A DNA stretch of 64,000 bases from Rahnella bonaserana (GCF_019049675.1 NZ_JAFMOW010000048.1:24513-88512), one strand, 5' to 3'. Positions 16,048 to 26,279 are shown, counted from the first letter of the stretch. The notes: generated from the letters alone by a model not told the origin. Numbers and translations: made by a program.

Positions 16048-17415
16048 ATGCTGGAATTACTGATCGGACTGGTGGTCGCCGTGTTTGTCGGGCGCTATAT
16101 CATCAAAGGTTATTCGCCCACCGGCGTACTAATGGTCGGTGGTTTGTTGCTGCTGATTATCAGCGCAGTTATGGGTCACAGTATCCTGCCGGAAGGCACT
16201 AAAAGCACCGGCTGGAATGCGACGGATATCGTTGAATACGTCAAAATTCTGCTCATGAGCCGTGGCGGCGATCTCGGCATGATGATCATGATGCTGTGCG
16301 GTTTCGCGGCCTATATGACCCATATCGGTGCCAATGATGTGGTGGTGAAACTGGCATCGCGCCCGTTGCAGATGATCAACTCACCTTACATTCTGATGGT
16401 GGCGGCTTATATTCTGGCCTGTCTGATGTCACTGGCAGTGTCTTCGGCGACCGGTCTGGGCGTGTTGCTGATGGCGACCCTGTTCCCGATTATGGTAAAC
16501 GTCGGCATCAGCCGCGGTGCGGCGGCGGCGATTTGTGCTTCCCCAGCGGCGATTATTCTTTCTCCTACCTCTGGTGATGTCGTGCTGGCCGCGCAGGCCG
16601 CGAATATGCCGCTGGTGGACTTTGCATTTAAGGTCACCCTGCCGATTTCCATAGCGGCCATTGTGGCAATGTCTGTCGCGCACTTCTTCTGGCAAAGTTA
16701 TCTGGATAAACGCGATACCAGTACTCAGGTGGATGCCGTGGATTCCAATGCGGATGATGTGGTCGAAACTAATGCCCCGGCTTTTTACGCTATTTTGCCT
16801 TTCACACCGATTATAGGCGTGCTGATTTTCGACGGTAAATGGGGGCCGAATCTGCATATCATCACCATTCTGGTGATTTGTATGTTGCTGACCGCCATCA
16901 TTGAAACGCTGCGTAACCGTAACGGCAAAGCCGTATTCGCCGGTCTGGACGTCGCTTACCGCGGCATGGCGGATGCCTTCGCCAACGTGGTGATGCTGCT
17001 GGTCGCGGCTGGCGTATTCGCGCAAGGGCTGAGCACGGTCGGATTCATCAGCAGCCTGATCGGACTGGCGCAAAACTTCGGTTCAGGCAGCATTGTCATG
17101 ATGCTGGTTCTGGTGGTGATCACCGTGCTTGCCGCCATGACCACCGGCTCCGGTAACGCCTCTTTCTATGCGTTCGTCGAACTGATCCCTAAACTGGCGG
17201 CAAAAATGGGGATCAACCCGGAATATCTGGTCATCCCGATGTTGCAGGCGTCTAACCTCGGCCGCACAATTTCCCCGGTTTCCGGCGTCGTTGTCGCTGT
17301 GGCGGGTATGGCAAAAATCTCACCTTTCGAAGTCGTTAAACGGACCTCCGTTCCCGTGCTGGTCGGCCTGATTGTGGTGATCGTCGCCACTGAAATTCTG
17401 GTGCCGGTGCATTAA
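16048..17415 (+). CDS. dcuC: Anaerobic C4-dicarboxylate transporter DcuC
   Basis: Inner-membrane carrier that mainly exports succinate during fermentation in E. coli, and can also take up or exchange fumarate and other C4-dicarboxylates. The chosen ATG (MLELLIGLVVAVFVGRYIIK) has GGGGAA upstream and aligns with E. coli DcuC; the frame is open a further 11 codons upstream. Strongly conserved blocks include LLMSRGGDLGMMIMMLCGFA, SSATGLGVLLMATLFP, GISRGAAAAICASPAA and MLQASNLGRTISPVSGV. A hydrophilic loop after VAHFFWQSYLDKRDT is typical. It is followed by an ERIC-type element. Confidence 0.95.
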   Translation: MLELLIGLVVAVFVGRYIIKGYSPTGVLMVGGLLLLIISAVMGHSILPEGTKSTGWNATDIVEYVKILLMSRGGDLGMMIMMLCGFAAYMTHIGANDVVVKLASRPLQMINSPYILMVAAYILACLMSLAVSSATGLGVLLMATLFPIMVNVGISRGAAAAICASPAAIILSPTSGDVVLAAQAANMPLVDFAFKVTLPISIAAIVAMSVAHFFWQSYLDKRDTSTQVDAVDSNADDVVETNAPAFYAILPFTPIIGVLIFDGKWGPNLHIITILVICMLLTAIIETLRNRNGKAVFAGLDVAYRGMADAFANVVMLLVAAGVFAQGLSTVGFISSLIGLAQNFGSGSIVMMLVLVVITVLAAMTTGSGNASFYAFVELIPKLAAKMGINPEYLVIPMLQASNLGRTISPVSGVVVAVAGMAKISPFEVVKRTSVPVLVGLIVVIVATEILVPVH

Positions 17416-17429
17416 ACCTGCCCGATTTT

Positions 17430-17556
17430 AATACCTGAAACATTCAGGCTGTATCAGGGCGGCAGCTGAAGACAAGTCCCCGGGAGCATACAAAAGTATG
17501 TGACCGGGGCGCGTGAAGGCAGCCAGCGCAGAGACGGCGTGAAGGATTAAGGTATT
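17430..17556. repeat. ERIC (IRU) element, full length 127 bp
   Basis: The element has inverted termini AATACCT and AGGTATT exactly 127 bp apart, the classical ERIC length. The central palindromic core reads CCCCGGGAGCATAC, then AAAA, then GTATGTGACCGGGG, and is followed by GGCAGCCAGCGCAGAG. This is the ERIC core (compare the ERIC2 block around AAGTAAGTGACTGGGGTGAG) with subfamily-specific changes. It lies between dcuC and ydgK and would be transcribed as a long hairpin, possibly acting on mRNA ends. Confidence 0.85.
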
Positions 17557-17672
17557 GATCACATAAATACGATAACGAGAATGCCTCTCACGGGTTAAGC
17601 TACTGCGCCTTGAAGGTCGGGGAACTTTCCCTGTGCTGTTTTGATGGCGAAACCAGCGTGAGAAAAGCTTTT

Positions 17673-18113
17673 ATGTCGAATAATCCGGGCTATAAACGTA
17701 TCGGCGGGTGGTTACTCGCACCGATGGCGTATCTGATTGTGACGCTGCTCAGCGTCGTATTAATGCTGTTTCTGTTTTCAATGGCATTATTTGTACCGGA
17801 ATCGCGTGAATACTTATTCACCAACTCGCAGGCATTTACCCTGCAATGGTATTTCTCCGTGGTGACCACGCTGGCGATGGGGTTATTTACCGTCGCGGTA
17901 TTGTGGCAATTCTGTAAGCGCGCAAGAGCCTTACCGAAAATGTATATTATCTGGTTATTATGTACAGTGCTTCTGGCGGTAAAAGCCTTTGCATTCTCGC
18001 CAGTTACTGATGATTTGGCCGTGCGTAACTTGTTGTTACCTTTATTGGCCGCCGCCGTCTTTGTGCCTTATTTCAAGCGCTCATTGCGGGTAAAAGAAAC
18101 CTTCACGGAATAA
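17673..18113 (+). CDS. ydgK: YdgK, DUF2569 inner-membrane protein
   Basis: Small four-TM membrane protein of unknown function. The start at 17673 gives [20 protein letters not shown]; the IGGWL motif near the N-terminus and four hydrophobic segments define DUF2569. It sits 40 bp upstream of rsxA in the same orientation, as in E. coli, so it may be the first gene of the rsx transcript. The frame is open 21 codons further upstream without a family match. The ribosome-binding site (GAGAAAAG) is weak. Confidence 0.88.
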   Translation: MSNNPGYKRIGGWLLAPMAYLIVTLLSVVLMLFLFSMALFVPESREYLFTNSQAFTLQWYFSVVTTLAMGLFTVAVLWQFCKRARALPKMYIIWLLCTVLLAVKAFAFSPVTDDLAVRNLLLPLLAAAVFVPYFKRSLRVKETFTE

Positions 18114-18153
18114 CCCTGAGGTTTTTAATGTTTATTATGTCCGGGCAATTGTC

Positions 18154-18735
18154 ATGACCTCTTATTTATTACTTTTTGTCGGCACCGTGCTGGTGAATAA
18201 CTTCGTTCTGGTTAAGTTTCTTGGCCTGTGCCCCTTTATGGGCGTCTCCAAGAAACTCGAATCGGCTATCGGGATGGGGCTGGCGACCACGTTCGTCATC
18301 ACCCTGTCGAATATCTGCTCGTGGATCGTCAACACTTTCATACTGATGCCGCTGGGGCTGGTGTATCTGCGTACCATGGCCTTTATTCTGGTGATCGCGG
18401 TTGTGGTGCAGTTCACCGAAATGGTGGTGCGTAAAACCAGTCCGTCGCTGTATCGCCTGCTGGGTATCTTCCTGCCGCTGATTACCACTAACTGCGCCGT
18501 ACTCGGCGTGGCGTTACTGAACATCAACCAGCAGTTCAACTTTATGCAGTCCGCGCTGTACGGATTTGCCGCCTCGCTCGGTTTCTCGCTGGTGATGGTG
18601 CTGTTCGCCGCCATTCGTGAACGTCTGGTGGTGGCTGACGTCCCTGCTCCGTTCAAAGGTTCCTCGATTGCGCTGGTCACGGCTGGCCTGATGTCATTAG
18701 CCTTTATGGGCTTCACAGGTCTGGTGAAATTCTAA
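18154..18735 (+). CDS. rsxA: RsxA, membrane subunit of the Rsx/Rnf electron transport complex
   Basis: Six-TM integral membrane subunit of the Rnf-like complex, which in E. coli keeps SoxR reduced and generally couples ferredoxin/NADH redox chemistry to ion movement. The 193-residue protein has the paired inverted motifs of RsxA/Rsx[19 protein letters not shown] near the N-terminus and [15 protein letters not shown] in the middle, each carrying a conserved Cys. It is the first gene of rsxABCDGE; its stop overlaps the rsxB start (TAATG). Confidence 0.97.
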   Translation: MTSYLLLFVGTVLVNNFVLVKFLGLCPFMGVSKKLESAIGMGLATTFVITLSNICSWIVNTFILMPLGLVYLRTMAFILVIAVVVQFTEMVVRKTSPSLYRLLGIFLPLITTNCAVLGVALLNINQQFNFMQSALYGFAASLGFSLVMVLFAAIRERLVVADVPAPFKGSSIALVTAGLMSLAFMGFTGLVKF

Positions 18736-19301
18736 TGTTTGAATTATGGGTAGCGATTGGCGCGCTGACCGCTCTGGCGCTGGTTTTTGGCCTGCTGCTG
18801 GGCTACGCCTCGCGTCGTTTTGCCGTGGAAGGCAACCCGGTTGTCGATCAAATTGACGAGATCCTGCCGCAAAGCCAGTGCGCACAATGCGGCTATCCCG
18901 GCTGTAAGCCTTACGCCGAAGCGGTCGCCAATGGCGACAACATCAATAAATGTGTGCCGGGCGGCGAAGCGGTGATGCTCAAACTGGCAACCCTGCTGAA
19001 TGTCGAGCCGCAACCGATGGGCGAAGACGCCGCAGCGGCAGTGCCGGTGCGTAAAGTGGCCTACATCGACGAGAGCAACTGCATCGGCTGCACCAAGTGT
19101 ATTCAGGCCTGTCCGGTCGATGCCATCGTTGGTGCCACCCGTGCCGTGCATACCGTCATTACTGATTTGTGTACCGGCTGTGACCTTTGCGTCGCGCCGT
19201 GTCCGACTGACTGCATTGAAATGCTGCCGGTAAAAACCACCACCGCAAACTGGAAATGGGATTTACAGTCCATTCCGGTTCAGATCATCCATGCGGAGTA
19301 A
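18735..19301 (+). CDS. rsxB: RsxB, iron-sulfur subunit of the Rsx complex
   Basis: Membrane-anchored ferredoxin-like subunit (188 aa). An N-terminal TM helix ([20 protein letters not shown]) is followed by a 4Fe-4S domain with [15 protein letters not shown] and a later Cys, then two ferredoxin-type clusters: [15 protein letters not shown] and [15 protein letters not shown]. It receives or passes electrons between RsxC and the membrane subunits. It overlaps rsxA by one base and ends two bases before the rsxC ATG, so translation is probably coupled. Confidence 0.97.
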   Translation: MFELWVAIGALTALALVFGLLLGYASRRFAVEGNPVVDQIDEILPQSQCAQCGYPGCKPYAEAVANGDNINKCVPGGEAVMLKLATLLNVEPQPMGEDAAAAVPVRKVAYIDESNCIGCTKCIQACPVDAIVGATRAVHTVITDLCTGCDLCVAPCPTDCIEMLPVKTTTANWKWDLQSIPVQIIHAE

Positions 19302-19302
19302 C

Positions 19303-21390
19303 ATGTTTAATCTGTTTGCCGCGCTCAAAAAAGACAAAGTCTGGGACTTCGATGGCGGTATTCATCCGCCGGAAATGAAGACTCAGTCGAGCCACGTTCC
19401 GCTGCGCAACGTGCCGCTGCCTGAGCGCTTTATCATTCCTTTGCAGCAACATCTTGGCCCTGAAGGCGAGCTGTGCGTAAAAGCCGGCGACCGCGTTCTG
19501 AAAGGTCAGCCGCTGACCACAGGCCGTGGCCGCACCGTGCCGGTACATGCGCCGACGTCCGGTGTGATCACCGCCATCGAGCCGCACATTACCGCGCACC
19601 CTTCCGGCCTGAAAGAACTCTGCGTGTTGATCGACGCCGACGGCCAGGACACCTGGTGTGAGCGTGAATTTATTGCCGATTATCGCCAGCTTTCTGCCGA
19701 TGAACTGAACCAGCGCATCAGTCAGGCCGGTATTGCCGGGCTGGGCGGCGCAGGTTTCCCGACGGCCAGCAAACTGGCTGGCGGCCTGACGTCTACCCGC
19801 ACACTTATCCTCAACGCTGCTGAATGTGAGCCTTACATCACCGCCGATGACCGGCTGATGCAGGAACATGCGGCGGAAATCCTTGAAGGCACGCGCATTC
19901 TCTGCCACATGCTGCAACCGGAACGCGTGCTGATCGGTATTGAAGACAACAAACCGGAAGCCATTACCGCCTTTAAAAATGCCATTAAAGCCGAACAGGC
20001 CGAAGGCGTGCGCATTGAACTGCGGGTGATCCCGACCAAATACCCTTCCGGTGGCGCAAAGCAGCTGACTAAAATCCTGACCGGCCTCGAAGTGCCGAAA
20101 GGCCACCACTCGTCGTCCATCGGCGTGCTGATGCAAAACGTCGGTACCGTATTTGCCATCAAACGCGCAATTATTAACAGCGAACCGCTGATTGAACGCG
20201 TGGTGACGCTGACCGGCGAAGCGATGGCAAAACCGGGCAACGTCTGGGCACGACTGGGCACACCGATTGAACATCTGATGCGTGAAGGCGTGTTGCAACC
20301 GCAAGGCGACAAAAAGATGGTGATTATGGGCGGCCCGCTGATGGGCTTTACCCTGCCGTCGCTCAATGTGCCTGTGGTCAAAATTTCTAACTGTCTGCTG
20401 GCACCTTCTGAGTCCGAACTCGGTCAGCCGGAGCCGGAAGAAGCCTGTATCCGTTGCAGCCTGTGCGCCGAATCCTGTCCGGCCGGATTACTGCCGCAAC
20501 AGCTTTACTGGTTCAGCAAAGGCGAAGAACACGAGAAAGCGCGTAAGCATAATCTGTTCGACTGTATCGAATGCGGCGCCTGTGCATACGTCTGCCCGAG
20601 CAACATTCCGCTGGTGCAGTATTACCGTCAGGAAAAGGCCGAAATCCGCGCCATTGATGCAGAGACTGCCCGCGCCACCGAAGCCAAAGCACGCTTTGAA
20701 GCTAAACAGGCGCGTATGGAACGCGAGAAATTAGCGCGTGAAGAGAAACACCAGAAAGCAGCGGTAAAACTGGACGAAGCTCCCGCAACCGAAGCGCCGG
20801 TCCACGCAGCCGACGCCGATCCGCGTAAAGCCGCGCTGGCCGCAGCCATTGCTCGTGCGAAAGCGAAGAAAGCCGCCGCTGAGCAGGAAATCCCGGTGGC
20901 TTCTGAGCCGGTGCCTGAGACTCCGCCTTCTGGGGAAGACGACCGCAAAGCTGCCGTGGCTGCGGCTATCGCCCGCGTGAAAGCGAAGAAAGCCGGAAAC
21001 AGCGGCGTTGTGGTCGAAGCGAAAGACAGCGAACTGGCCGTTACCCCGCAGGCGCCGGCAGAGGATGATCGCAAAGCTGCTGTCGCCGCTGCAATTGCGC
21101 GTGTGAAAGCCAAAAAGGCCGCTGCGGCACAACCTGCAAATGGCGAAGAAAACGTGACAGCGTCACCTGCCGAGCCTTCCGCGGACGACAAGCGCAAGGC
21201 CGCCGTCGCCGCTGCTATTGCCCGTGCTAAAGCCAAAAAAGCCGCTGCACTCAGTGAAGCGCAGGACGCAGAGCCGGAAGAAAAAGAAACATCACAACAA
21301 GAAAGCGATCCACGTAAAGCCGCTGTGGCTGCTGCGATCGCCCGAGTTAAGGCCCGTAAAGCCGCTCAGACCATGTCGAACGAGGAATAG
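19303..21390 (+). CDS. rsxC: RsxC, NADH-binding/iron-sulfur subunit with C-terminal Ala/Lys repeats
   Basis: Soluble subunit that binds FMN and NADH (Complex I NuoF-like fold) and passes electrons to its own clusters. The start at 19303 ([16 protein letters not shown]) matches the family; the frame extends four codons upstream. The nucleotide-binding region [14 protein letters not shown] and two 4Fe-4S motifs ([12 protein letters not shown] and [12 protein letters not shown]) are intact. After about residue 450 the protein is a charged coiled region with five copies of a [19 protein letters not shown] unit about every 40-42 residues, a variable tail seen in enterobacterial RsxC. The last codons are followed directly by rsxD. 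Confidence 0.97.
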   Translation: MFNLFAALKKDKVWDFDGGIHPPEMKTQSSHVPLRNVPLPERFIIPLQQHLGPEGELCVKAGDRVLKGQPLTTGRGRTVPVHAPTSGVITAIEPHITAHPSGLKELCVLIDADGQDTWCEREFIADYRQLSADELNQRISQAGIAGLGGAGFPTASKLAGGLTSTRTLILNAAECEPYITADDRLMQEHAAEILEGTRILCHMLQPERVLIGIEDNKPEAITAFKNAIKAEQAEGVRIELRVIPTKYPSGGAKQLTKILTGLEVPKGHHSSSIGVLMQNVGTVFAIKRAIINSEPLIERVVTLTGEAMAKPGNVWARLGTPIEHLMREGVLQPQGDKKMVIMGGPLMGFTLPSLNVPVVKISNCLLAPSESELGQPEPEEACIRCSLCAESCPAGLLPQQLYWFSKGEEHEKARKHNLFDCIECGACAYVCPSNIPLVQYYRQEKAEIRAIDAETARATEAKARFEAKQARMEREKLAREEKHQKAAVKLDEAPATEAPVHAADADPRKAALAAAIARAKAKKAAAEQEIPVASEPVPETPPSGEDDRKAAVAAAIARVKAKKAGNSGVVVEAKDSELAVTPQAPAEDDRKAAVAAAIARVKAKKAAAAQPANGEENVTASPAEPSADDKRKAAVAAAIARAKAKKAAALSEAQDAEPEEKETSQQESDPRKAAVAAAIARVKARKAAQTMSNEE
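20818..21366 (+). repeat. Five-unit coding repeat in rsxC
   Basis: Units begin at about 20818, 20938, 21064, 21187 and 21307 (spacing 120-126 bp). Each encodes D-x-RKAA(V/L)AAAIAR(V/A)KA(K/R)KA, separated by variable acidic linkers. DNA within units is similar but not identical (synonymous differences), so the array is old rather than freshly duplicated. Confidence 0.85.
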
Positions 21391-22443
21391 ATGGCCTTCA
21401 GGATCGCAAGTTCACCCTTTACACATAACCGCCAGAACACCAGCACCATCATGATGATGGTGATCCTGGCGTGTATTCCCGGCCTGATCGCTCAGGTCTG
21501 GTTTTTCGGTTACGGCACGCTGGTTCAGCTGACGCTGGCTATCGTGATTGCCCTGCTGGCGGAAGGCGCAGTATTGCAGCTGCGCAAACAGCCGGTAAAA
21601 AAACGTCTGGGTGATAACAGCGCCCTGCTGACTGCTGTTTTGCTGGGCGTCAGTCTGCCGCCGCTGGGGCCGTGGTGGATGGTAGTGCTCGGGACAATTT
21701 TCGCCATCATCATTGCCAAACAGCTTTACGGCGGTCTTGGACAGAATCCCTTTAACCCGGCGATGGTCGGCTATGTGGTGCTGCTGATTTCTTTCCCGGT
21801 GCAGATGACGACCTGGCTGCCGCCGGATGTTTTACAGCACCATCACGTCGGGTTCACTGATACGCTGCTGACCATTTTCGCCGGTCACAACAGTCAGGAT
21901 CTTACCGCGTATCAGCTGAATATGAACGTCGATGGCGTGACGCAGGCGACACCGCTGGATGCGTTTAAAACCGGTCTGCGTTCCGGCCATACTGCCGATC
22001 AGATCCTCGGTACGCCGTTGTTCAGCGGCACGCTGGCCGGTCTGGGCTGGCAGTGGATTAACCTCGGTTTTCTGGCCGGTGGCCTGTTCCTGATGTGGCG
22101 CAAAATCATCAGCTGGCACATTCCGGTGGCCATGTTAGGTATGCTGGCATTTTGCGCAGGCATTGCGTGGGGTCTGGCACCAGAAAGCTATTCCTCACCA
22201 CTGGTCGGGCTGTTCTCCGGCGCAACCATGCTGGGTGCGTTCTTTATCGCCACCGATCCGGTCACCGCGTCTACCACGCCGAAAGGCCGCCTGATTTTCG
22301 GCGCATTGATTGGTTTACTGGTATGGCTCATCCGCAGCTACGGCGGTTATCCGGATGGCATCGCCTTTGCGGTTTTACTGGCGAATATCACCGTGCCATT
22401 GATTGATCACTACACACAACCACGTGTTTACGGGCATCGCTGA
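21391..22443 (+). CDS. rsxD: RsxD, membrane subunit with covalent FMN site
   Basis: Integral membrane subunit (350 aa) of the NqrB/RnfD family with about ten hydrophobic segments. The [13 protein letters not shown] and [12 protein letters not shown] blocks are typical, and the region [15 protein letters not shown] resembles the family's C-terminal membrane core; the flavinylated Thr of the family is expected near the middle of the chain. It starts immediately after the rsxC stop and ends nine bases before rsxG. Confidence 0.96.
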   Translation: MAFRIASSPFTHNRQNTSTIMMMVILACIPGLIAQVWFFGYGTLVQLTLAIVIALLAEGAVLQLRKQPVKKRLGDNSALLTAVLLGVSLPPLGPWWMVVLGTIFAIIIAKQLYGGLGQNPFNPAMVGYVVLLISFPVQMTTWLPPDVLQHHHVGFTDTLLTIFAGHNSQDLTAYQLNMNVDGVTQATPLDAFKTGLRSGHTADQILGTPLFSGTLAGLGWQWINLGFLAGGLFLMWRKIISWHIPVAMLGMLAFCAGIAWGLAPESYSSPLVGLFSGATMLGAFFIATDPVTASTTPKGRLIFGALIGLLVWLIRSYGGYPDGIAFAVLLANITVPLIDHYTQPRVYGHR

Positions 22444-22452
22444 GGAACAAAT

Positions 22453-23085
22453 ATGTTAGCTACAATGCGACGCCACGGCCTGATCCTGGCTTTCTTTGGC
22501 GCACTGATGACTGGCATGACGGCCTTGGTCAATCTGATGACCAAACCGACGATTGAACATCAGGCGCTGTTACAGCAGAAATCGCTGTTTGATCAGGTGA
22601 TCCCAGCCAGCGTCTACGATAACGACATGCAGAACGAATGTTACAACGTCACCGATGAATCCCTGGGTACCGCCACCCCGCACCGCATGTATCTCGCGCG
22701 TAAAAACGGTCAGCCGGTGGCAGCCGTGGTGGAAACCACCGCACCTGACGGCTATTCCGGTGCGATTCAGTTGCTGGTGGCAGCAGATTTTCATGGCAAA
22801 GTTTACGGTTCCCGCGTGCTGGAACAGCATGAAACGCCGGGGCTGGGTGACAAAATTGAAGTGCGCATTTCCGACTGGATTAAGCATTTCGCCAATCAGA
22901 CTATTAACGGTCCGACCGACGAACGCTGGGCGGTGAAGAAAGATGGCGGTATGTTTGATCAGTTTACCGGTGCGACGATCACGCCGCGCGCCGTTGTGCG
23001 TTCGGTAAAACGCACAGCATTATTTATCGGGACGGTACCGTCTCAGCTTTCCCACCTCACCCCTTGTGGAGCCCGTGATGAGTGA
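22453..23085 (+). CDS. rsxG: RsxG, periplasmic covalent-FMN subunit
   Basis: One N-terminal TM helix ([20 protein letters not shown]) anchors a periplasmic FMN-binding domain (210 aa). The flavinylation motif [11 protein letters not shown] near residue 175 is intact; its second Thr carries FMN by phosphoester in the family. GGAACAA precedes the ATG. The stop lies eight bases inside rsxE, indicating coupling. Confidence 0.96.
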   Translation: MLATMRRHGLILAFFGALMTGMTALVNLMTKPTIEHQALLQQKSLFDQVIPASVYDNDMQNECYNVTDESLGTATPHRMYLARKNGQPVAAVVETTAPDGYSGAIQLLVAADFHGKVYGSRVLEQHETPGLGDKIEVRISDWIKHFANQTINGPTDERWAVKKDGGMFDQFTGATITPRAVVRSVKRTALFIGTVPSQLSHLTPCGARDE

Positions 23086-23776
23086 AGCCAAAAAGATAAT
23101 TGTTCAGGGTCTGTGGACCAATAACTCCTCGCTGGTGCAGCTGCTGGGACTTTGTCCGCTGCTGGCCGTGACGTCCACCGCCACCAACGCCCTCGGTTTA
23201 GGGCTGGCAACCACGCTGGTGCTAACCTGTACCAACGCGATGATTTCCGCGTTCCGTAAGTGGATCCCGGATGAAATCCGCATCCCGATTTACGTACTGA
23301 TTATCGCCTCGGTGGTGAGTACCGTGCAGATGCTGATCAACGCTTACGCATTCGGCCTTTATCAGGCGCTGGGGATCTTTATTCCGCTTATCGTCACCAA
23401 CTGTATTGTTGTCGGTCGCGCCGAAGCCTGCGCCGCCAGCAGCCCTGTCCATCTGGCGGCTCTTGACGGTGCCATGACCGGTCTGGGCGCAACCTGTGCG
23501 ATGTTCGTGCTCGGTTCAATGCGTGAAATTCTCGGCAGCGGCGTGCTGTTTAACGGCGCAGACCTGCTGCTCGGCAGCTGGGCGAAAGTGCTGCGCGTCG
23601 AAGTGCTGCATCTGGATAATCCGTTCCTGCTGGCGATGTTGCCGCCGGGCGCGTTTATCGGCCTCGGCCTGTTGCTGGCCGCCAAATACCTGATTGATCA
23701 GCGCATGAAAGCGCGCAAAGCCGTGCAGCATGTCTCGGCTGAAGAAACTCTGCCAAAGGGAAGTGTTCATGAATAA
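23078..23776 (+). CDS. rsxE: RsxE, membrane subunit of the Rsx complex
   Basis: Six-TM homologue of RsxA in opposite topology (232 aa). Both half-motifs are visible: [18 protein letters not shown] and [17 protein letters not shown], each with the conserved Cys. The start at 23078 (MSEAKKIIV) has GGAG upstream and overlaps the rsxG end. The 3' end overlaps nth by eight bases, as in related enterobacteria, so the DNA-repair gene is co-transcribed with the redox complex. Confidence 0.96.
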   Translation: MSEAKKIIVQGLWTNNSSLVQLLGLCPLLAVTSTATNALGLGLATTLVLTCTNAMISAFRKWIPDEIRIPIYVLIIASVVSTVQMLINAYAFGLYQALGIFIPLIVTNCIVVGRAEACAASSPVHLAALDGAMTGLGATCAMFVLGSMREILGSGVLFNGADLLLGSWAKVLRVEVLHLDNPFLLAMLPPGAFIGLGLLLAAKYLIDQRMKARKAVQHVSAEETLPKGSVHE

Positions 23777-24407
23777 GGAAAAGCGTGTCGAAATTCTCAG
23801 CCGTTTGCGTGACAACAACCCGCATCCGACGACCGAACTGGTGTACACCACCCCGTTCGAGCTGTTGATTTCGGTTCTGCTTTCCGCGCAGGCCACGGAT
23901 GTCAGCGTGAACAAGGCCACGGCAAAGTTGTATCCGGTCGCCAATACCCCTGAATCCATTCTGGCGCTCGGCGTTGACGGCGTGAAGGAATACATCAAGA
24001 CCATTGGCCTGTTCAATTCTAAAGCCGAAAATGTGATTAAAACCTGTCGTATCCTGCTGGAAAAGCACAACGGTGAAGTGCCGGAAGACCGCGCCGCTCT
24101 TGAAGCCCTGCCGGGCGTCGGCCGTAAAACGGCCAACGTGGTACTGAACACCGCTTTTGGCTGGCCGACGATTGCCGTGGATACACACATTTTCCGCGTA
24201 TGTAACCGGACGAAGTTTGCACCGGGGAAAACCGTCGATGACGTCGAAGAGAAATTACTGAAAGTGGTTCCGGCCGAGTTCAAACTCGATTGTCATCACT
24301 GGCTGATCCTGCATGGTCGCTATACCTGTATTGCGCGCAAGCCGCGGTGCGGGAGTTGCCTGATTGAGGATTTGTGTGAGAGTAAAGAGAAGGTTTATGC
24401 GGAGTGA
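23769..24407 (+). CDS. nth: Endonuclease III, DNA glycosylase/AP lyase
   Basis: Removes oxidised pyrimidines from DNA and cleaves at the abasic site (212 aa). The helix-hairpin-helix [12 protein letters not shown] contains catalytic Lys120, and AVDTHIFRV contains Asp138 (E. coli numbering; the alignment is gapless). The C-terminal 4Fe-4S ligands lie in [17 protein letters not shown]. The start is set at [10 protein letters not shown] to match the family; the frame is open 13 codons upstream inside rsxE. Confidence 0.97.
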   Translation: MNKEKRVEILSRLRDNNPHPTTELVYTTPFELLISVLLSAQATDVSVNKATAKLYPVANTPESILALGVDGVKEYIKTIGLFNSKAENVIKTCRILLEKHNGEVPEDRAALEALPGVGRKTANVVLNTAFGWPTIAVDTHIFRVCNRTKFAPGKTVDDVEEKLLKVVPAEFKLDCHHWLILHGRYTCIARKPRCGSCLIEDLCESKEKVYAE

Positions 24408-24431
24408 AAGGGACGTGATCCGCGCGCTGGC

Positions 24432-24605
24432 CATGTTTCAGCAACCACACCGACAGGCTGGAAATCTTGCCGCTGCGCGGTGCCTTCATTTCGGGATTGC
24501 AGCCTATGGTCTGCAACCTCTCATTCAGCAAGCTTTCTGAATCGCCCGCAGGATCTTAAATTCAAAAGCAGAAGGAATTTATCTTTTAGAAATGTCGATT
24601 GGCAA
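24432..24605 (+). repeat. Dispersed repeat family, module 1, copy C (truncated)
   Basis: Matches the first two thirds of 1522-1772 (ATGTTTCAG through GATTGGC) with hairpin 1 at 24497-24516 (TTGCAG/CTGCAA). The part carrying hairpin 2 is absent and replaced by the CCTCCC hairpin at 24628. It starts 25 bp after the nth stop. Confidence 0.8.
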
Positions 24606-24627
24606 GGTAAGGATGGCTCGGTCTGCT

Positions 24628-24660
24628 CCCTCCCCTGCGAAGGGGAGGGCTGGGGTGGGG
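24628..24660 (+). repeat. REP-like hairpin, CCCTCCCCT type, copy 1
   Basis: CCCTCCCCT-GCGA-AGGGGAGGG is a perfect 9-bp stem followed by CTGGGGTGGGG. With the inverted copy at 24722-24750 it forms a pair around about 60 bp, like a BIME. Confidence 0.75.
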
Positions 24661-24721
24661 TATTGAATAAAAATCAAAGAGTTAAAGTTTGCTTTGACTG
24701 CTGTTTTATCTGCTAAATCCC

Positions 24722-24750
24722 CTCCTGACCTCCCTCTTCGCAGGGGGAGG
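24722..24750 (-). repeat. REP-like hairpin, CCTCCCTCT type, copy 2
   Basis: CCTCCTGACC leads into CCTCCCTCT-TCGC-AGGGGGAGG, a 9-bp stem with one G:T pair. It is nearly identical to 31725-31752 and inverted relative to 24628. It ends 13 bp from the 3' end of yjjA and may act as its transcript end. Confidence 0.75.
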
Positions 24751-24762
24751 AGAAAGTCAAAA

Positions 24763-25260
24763 TCAAATAAATGATTTCGCCTGCTTCAGTACCACATCAC
24801 ACGCTTTAGTTTTCACTTTCTCTTTTACCTGCGTCAGCCCGCTGCCGAGATTGTTCAGGTCTACACTCTGATCTTTACCGGTTTTCAGTAAACCGCCCAG
24901 CCCTTGCTGGTAATCCTGACTTTCAGCACCCGCTGCTGTCTCAATGCCCAGTTTATTAAGAAGCTGATCTTTGACGTTTTCAGTGCTGGCTTTGGAAAGC
25001 ACATTGTTCTTCACACAATACTGCAATACACCAGCGACGTTGTTCGCGCTGGTCGAGGTCAGTGCGCTGTCTCCACCGCTGAGCAGCGAGGTGAGAGAAG
25101 ACGTGGTGCCGGTAGAACCGGTTTTGCTGCTGGTGCCATTCAGTCCGTCGCTGGCAGCCTGCTGCAGTTGTCCCAGAAGATTATTCGATGCCTGTGCGCC
25201 TGCTGAAAGCAACATACCCGCAGAGGCCATCGCCAGAACAACCGCTTTCATATTTTTCAT
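24763..25260 (-). CDS. yjjA: DUF2501 exported protein, YjjA-like
   Basis: Small periplasmic protein of unknown function (165 aa). A Sec signal peptide (MKNMKAVVLAMASAGMLLSA) is cleaved probably after AQA. The mature part has a Ser/Thr/Gly-rich linker, then the DUF2501 core with VLQYCVKNNV and EKVKTKACDVVLKQ; the two Cys could form a disulfide. It matches E. coli YjjA in size and C-terminal motif. It stands alone, between a repeat pair and a LysR gene. Confidence 0.88.
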   Translation of the reverse strand: MKNMKAVVLAMASAGMLLSAGAQASNNLLGQLQQAASDGLNGTSSKTGSTGTTSSLTSLLSGGDSALTSTSANNVAGVLQYCVKNNVLSKASTENVKDQLLNKLGIETAAGAESQDYQQGLGGLLKTGKDQSVDLNNLGSGLTQVKEKVKTKACDVVLKQAKSFI

Positions 25261-25349
25261 GTCTTACTCCATCCATTTTACATAAGTATTGCGGCAAATC
25301 TTGGGCTTAAATATTCATTACATCAATAGGAATACCGGACAGAACGTCT

Positions 25350-26279
25350 TTATTGCGCTGCCGGCGGCGACTTGTTGAGCGCCTGCTGCGCCAGCCAGAC
25401 ACCTGCTGCCGTGAAAAAGTGCTGAGCCAGCGGCGTTGCCCTTCCCCCTTCGGCGACCACCAGCGCGGCGTGGCGGCTCATCGGCGTGATATCCAGCGGA
25501 CAACGTTTCAGCGCAGGATGCATTTCGTCGATAAGATGCCCGCGCGGAACCAGCGCACAACCGATGCCGACAAACACGCCCTGCATCAGCTGAAAAATCG
25601 AGGTGCTTTCCAGCGTCGGATGCAATTCCAGCCCGGACTGACGGAAGAAATTGTCCAGATAACGGCGGAAATAGCGGCTTGGTTCAGACAGACATAACGG
25701 CAATGTCACTGCCTGTTCAGCGGTCATCCGTTCAATGTCCTGCAATTGCGGGAAATGGTCCGGGTGATACACCACGTCAACGCCGCCGTCGTCGAGCGGC
25801 ACCAGCTGGAAACGCAGTTCATTGAGCGTCGAAAACTCGAAAAAACCGATCCCCACATCTACCGAATGACTGCTCAGCGCTTCAATCAGTTGATCGGCAC
25901 TGACTTCTGAAACCCGGTAATCCAGCCCCGGATGCGCTTCGCTGACGGCTTTGATCAGCTGTGCCAGCGAGACGCTGCATTGTGGCATGACGCCGATACG
26001 TAATGTACCGCTCATACCCTGTTTCAGCGATTCGACTTCCAGTTTCAGGCCTTCATAGACAGCGACGATTTCACGTGCCCAGCTCAGAACGCGCAATCCT
26101 TCAGCGGTAAAACCTTCAAAGTTATTACCGCGATTGATCAGATTGAGGTCGAGTTCTTTTTCGAGGTTCTTGAGACGCATCGAAAGCGTCGGCTGGCTGA
26201 CAAAGCTGGCTTCCGCCGCCCTGCCAAAATGCCGTTCGCGTTCGAGGTTACACAGATAGATAAGTTGTTTGATATCCAA
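25350..26279 (-). CDS. LysR-family transcriptional regulator
   Basis: Regulator of 309 residues with an N-terminal winged helix (HFGRAAEASFVSQPTLSMRL) and a substrate-binding-like effector domain (SGTLRIGVMPQCSVSLAQLI). I do not recognise a specific orthologue. The esterase gene 48 bp upstream on the same strand is the likeliest partner, and the two may share a transcript. No effector can be inferred. Confidence 0.85.
   Translation of the reverse strand: MDIKQLIYLCNLERERHFGRAAEASFVSQPTLSMRLKNLEKELDLNLINRGNNFEGFTAEGLRVLSWAREIVAVYEGLKLEVESLKQGMSGTLRIGVMPQCSVSLAQLIKAVSEAHPGLDYRVSEVSADQLIEALSSHSVDVGIGFFEFSTLNELRFQLVPLDDGGVDVVYHPDHFPQLQDIERMTAEQAVTLPLCLSEPSRYFRRYLDNFFRQSGLELHPTLESTSIFQLMQGVFVGIGCALVPRGHLIDEMHPALKRCPLDITPMSRHAALVVAEGGRATPLAQHFFTAAGVWLAQQALNKSPPAAQ

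Noticed and set aside
19285..20304. 339-codon minus-strand frame opposite rsxC
   Set aside because: Antisense shadow of rsxC, which has clear cofactor motifs.
20628..21236. Ala/Ser-rich minus-strand frame
   Set aside because: Mirror image of the rsxC repeat region, not a gene.
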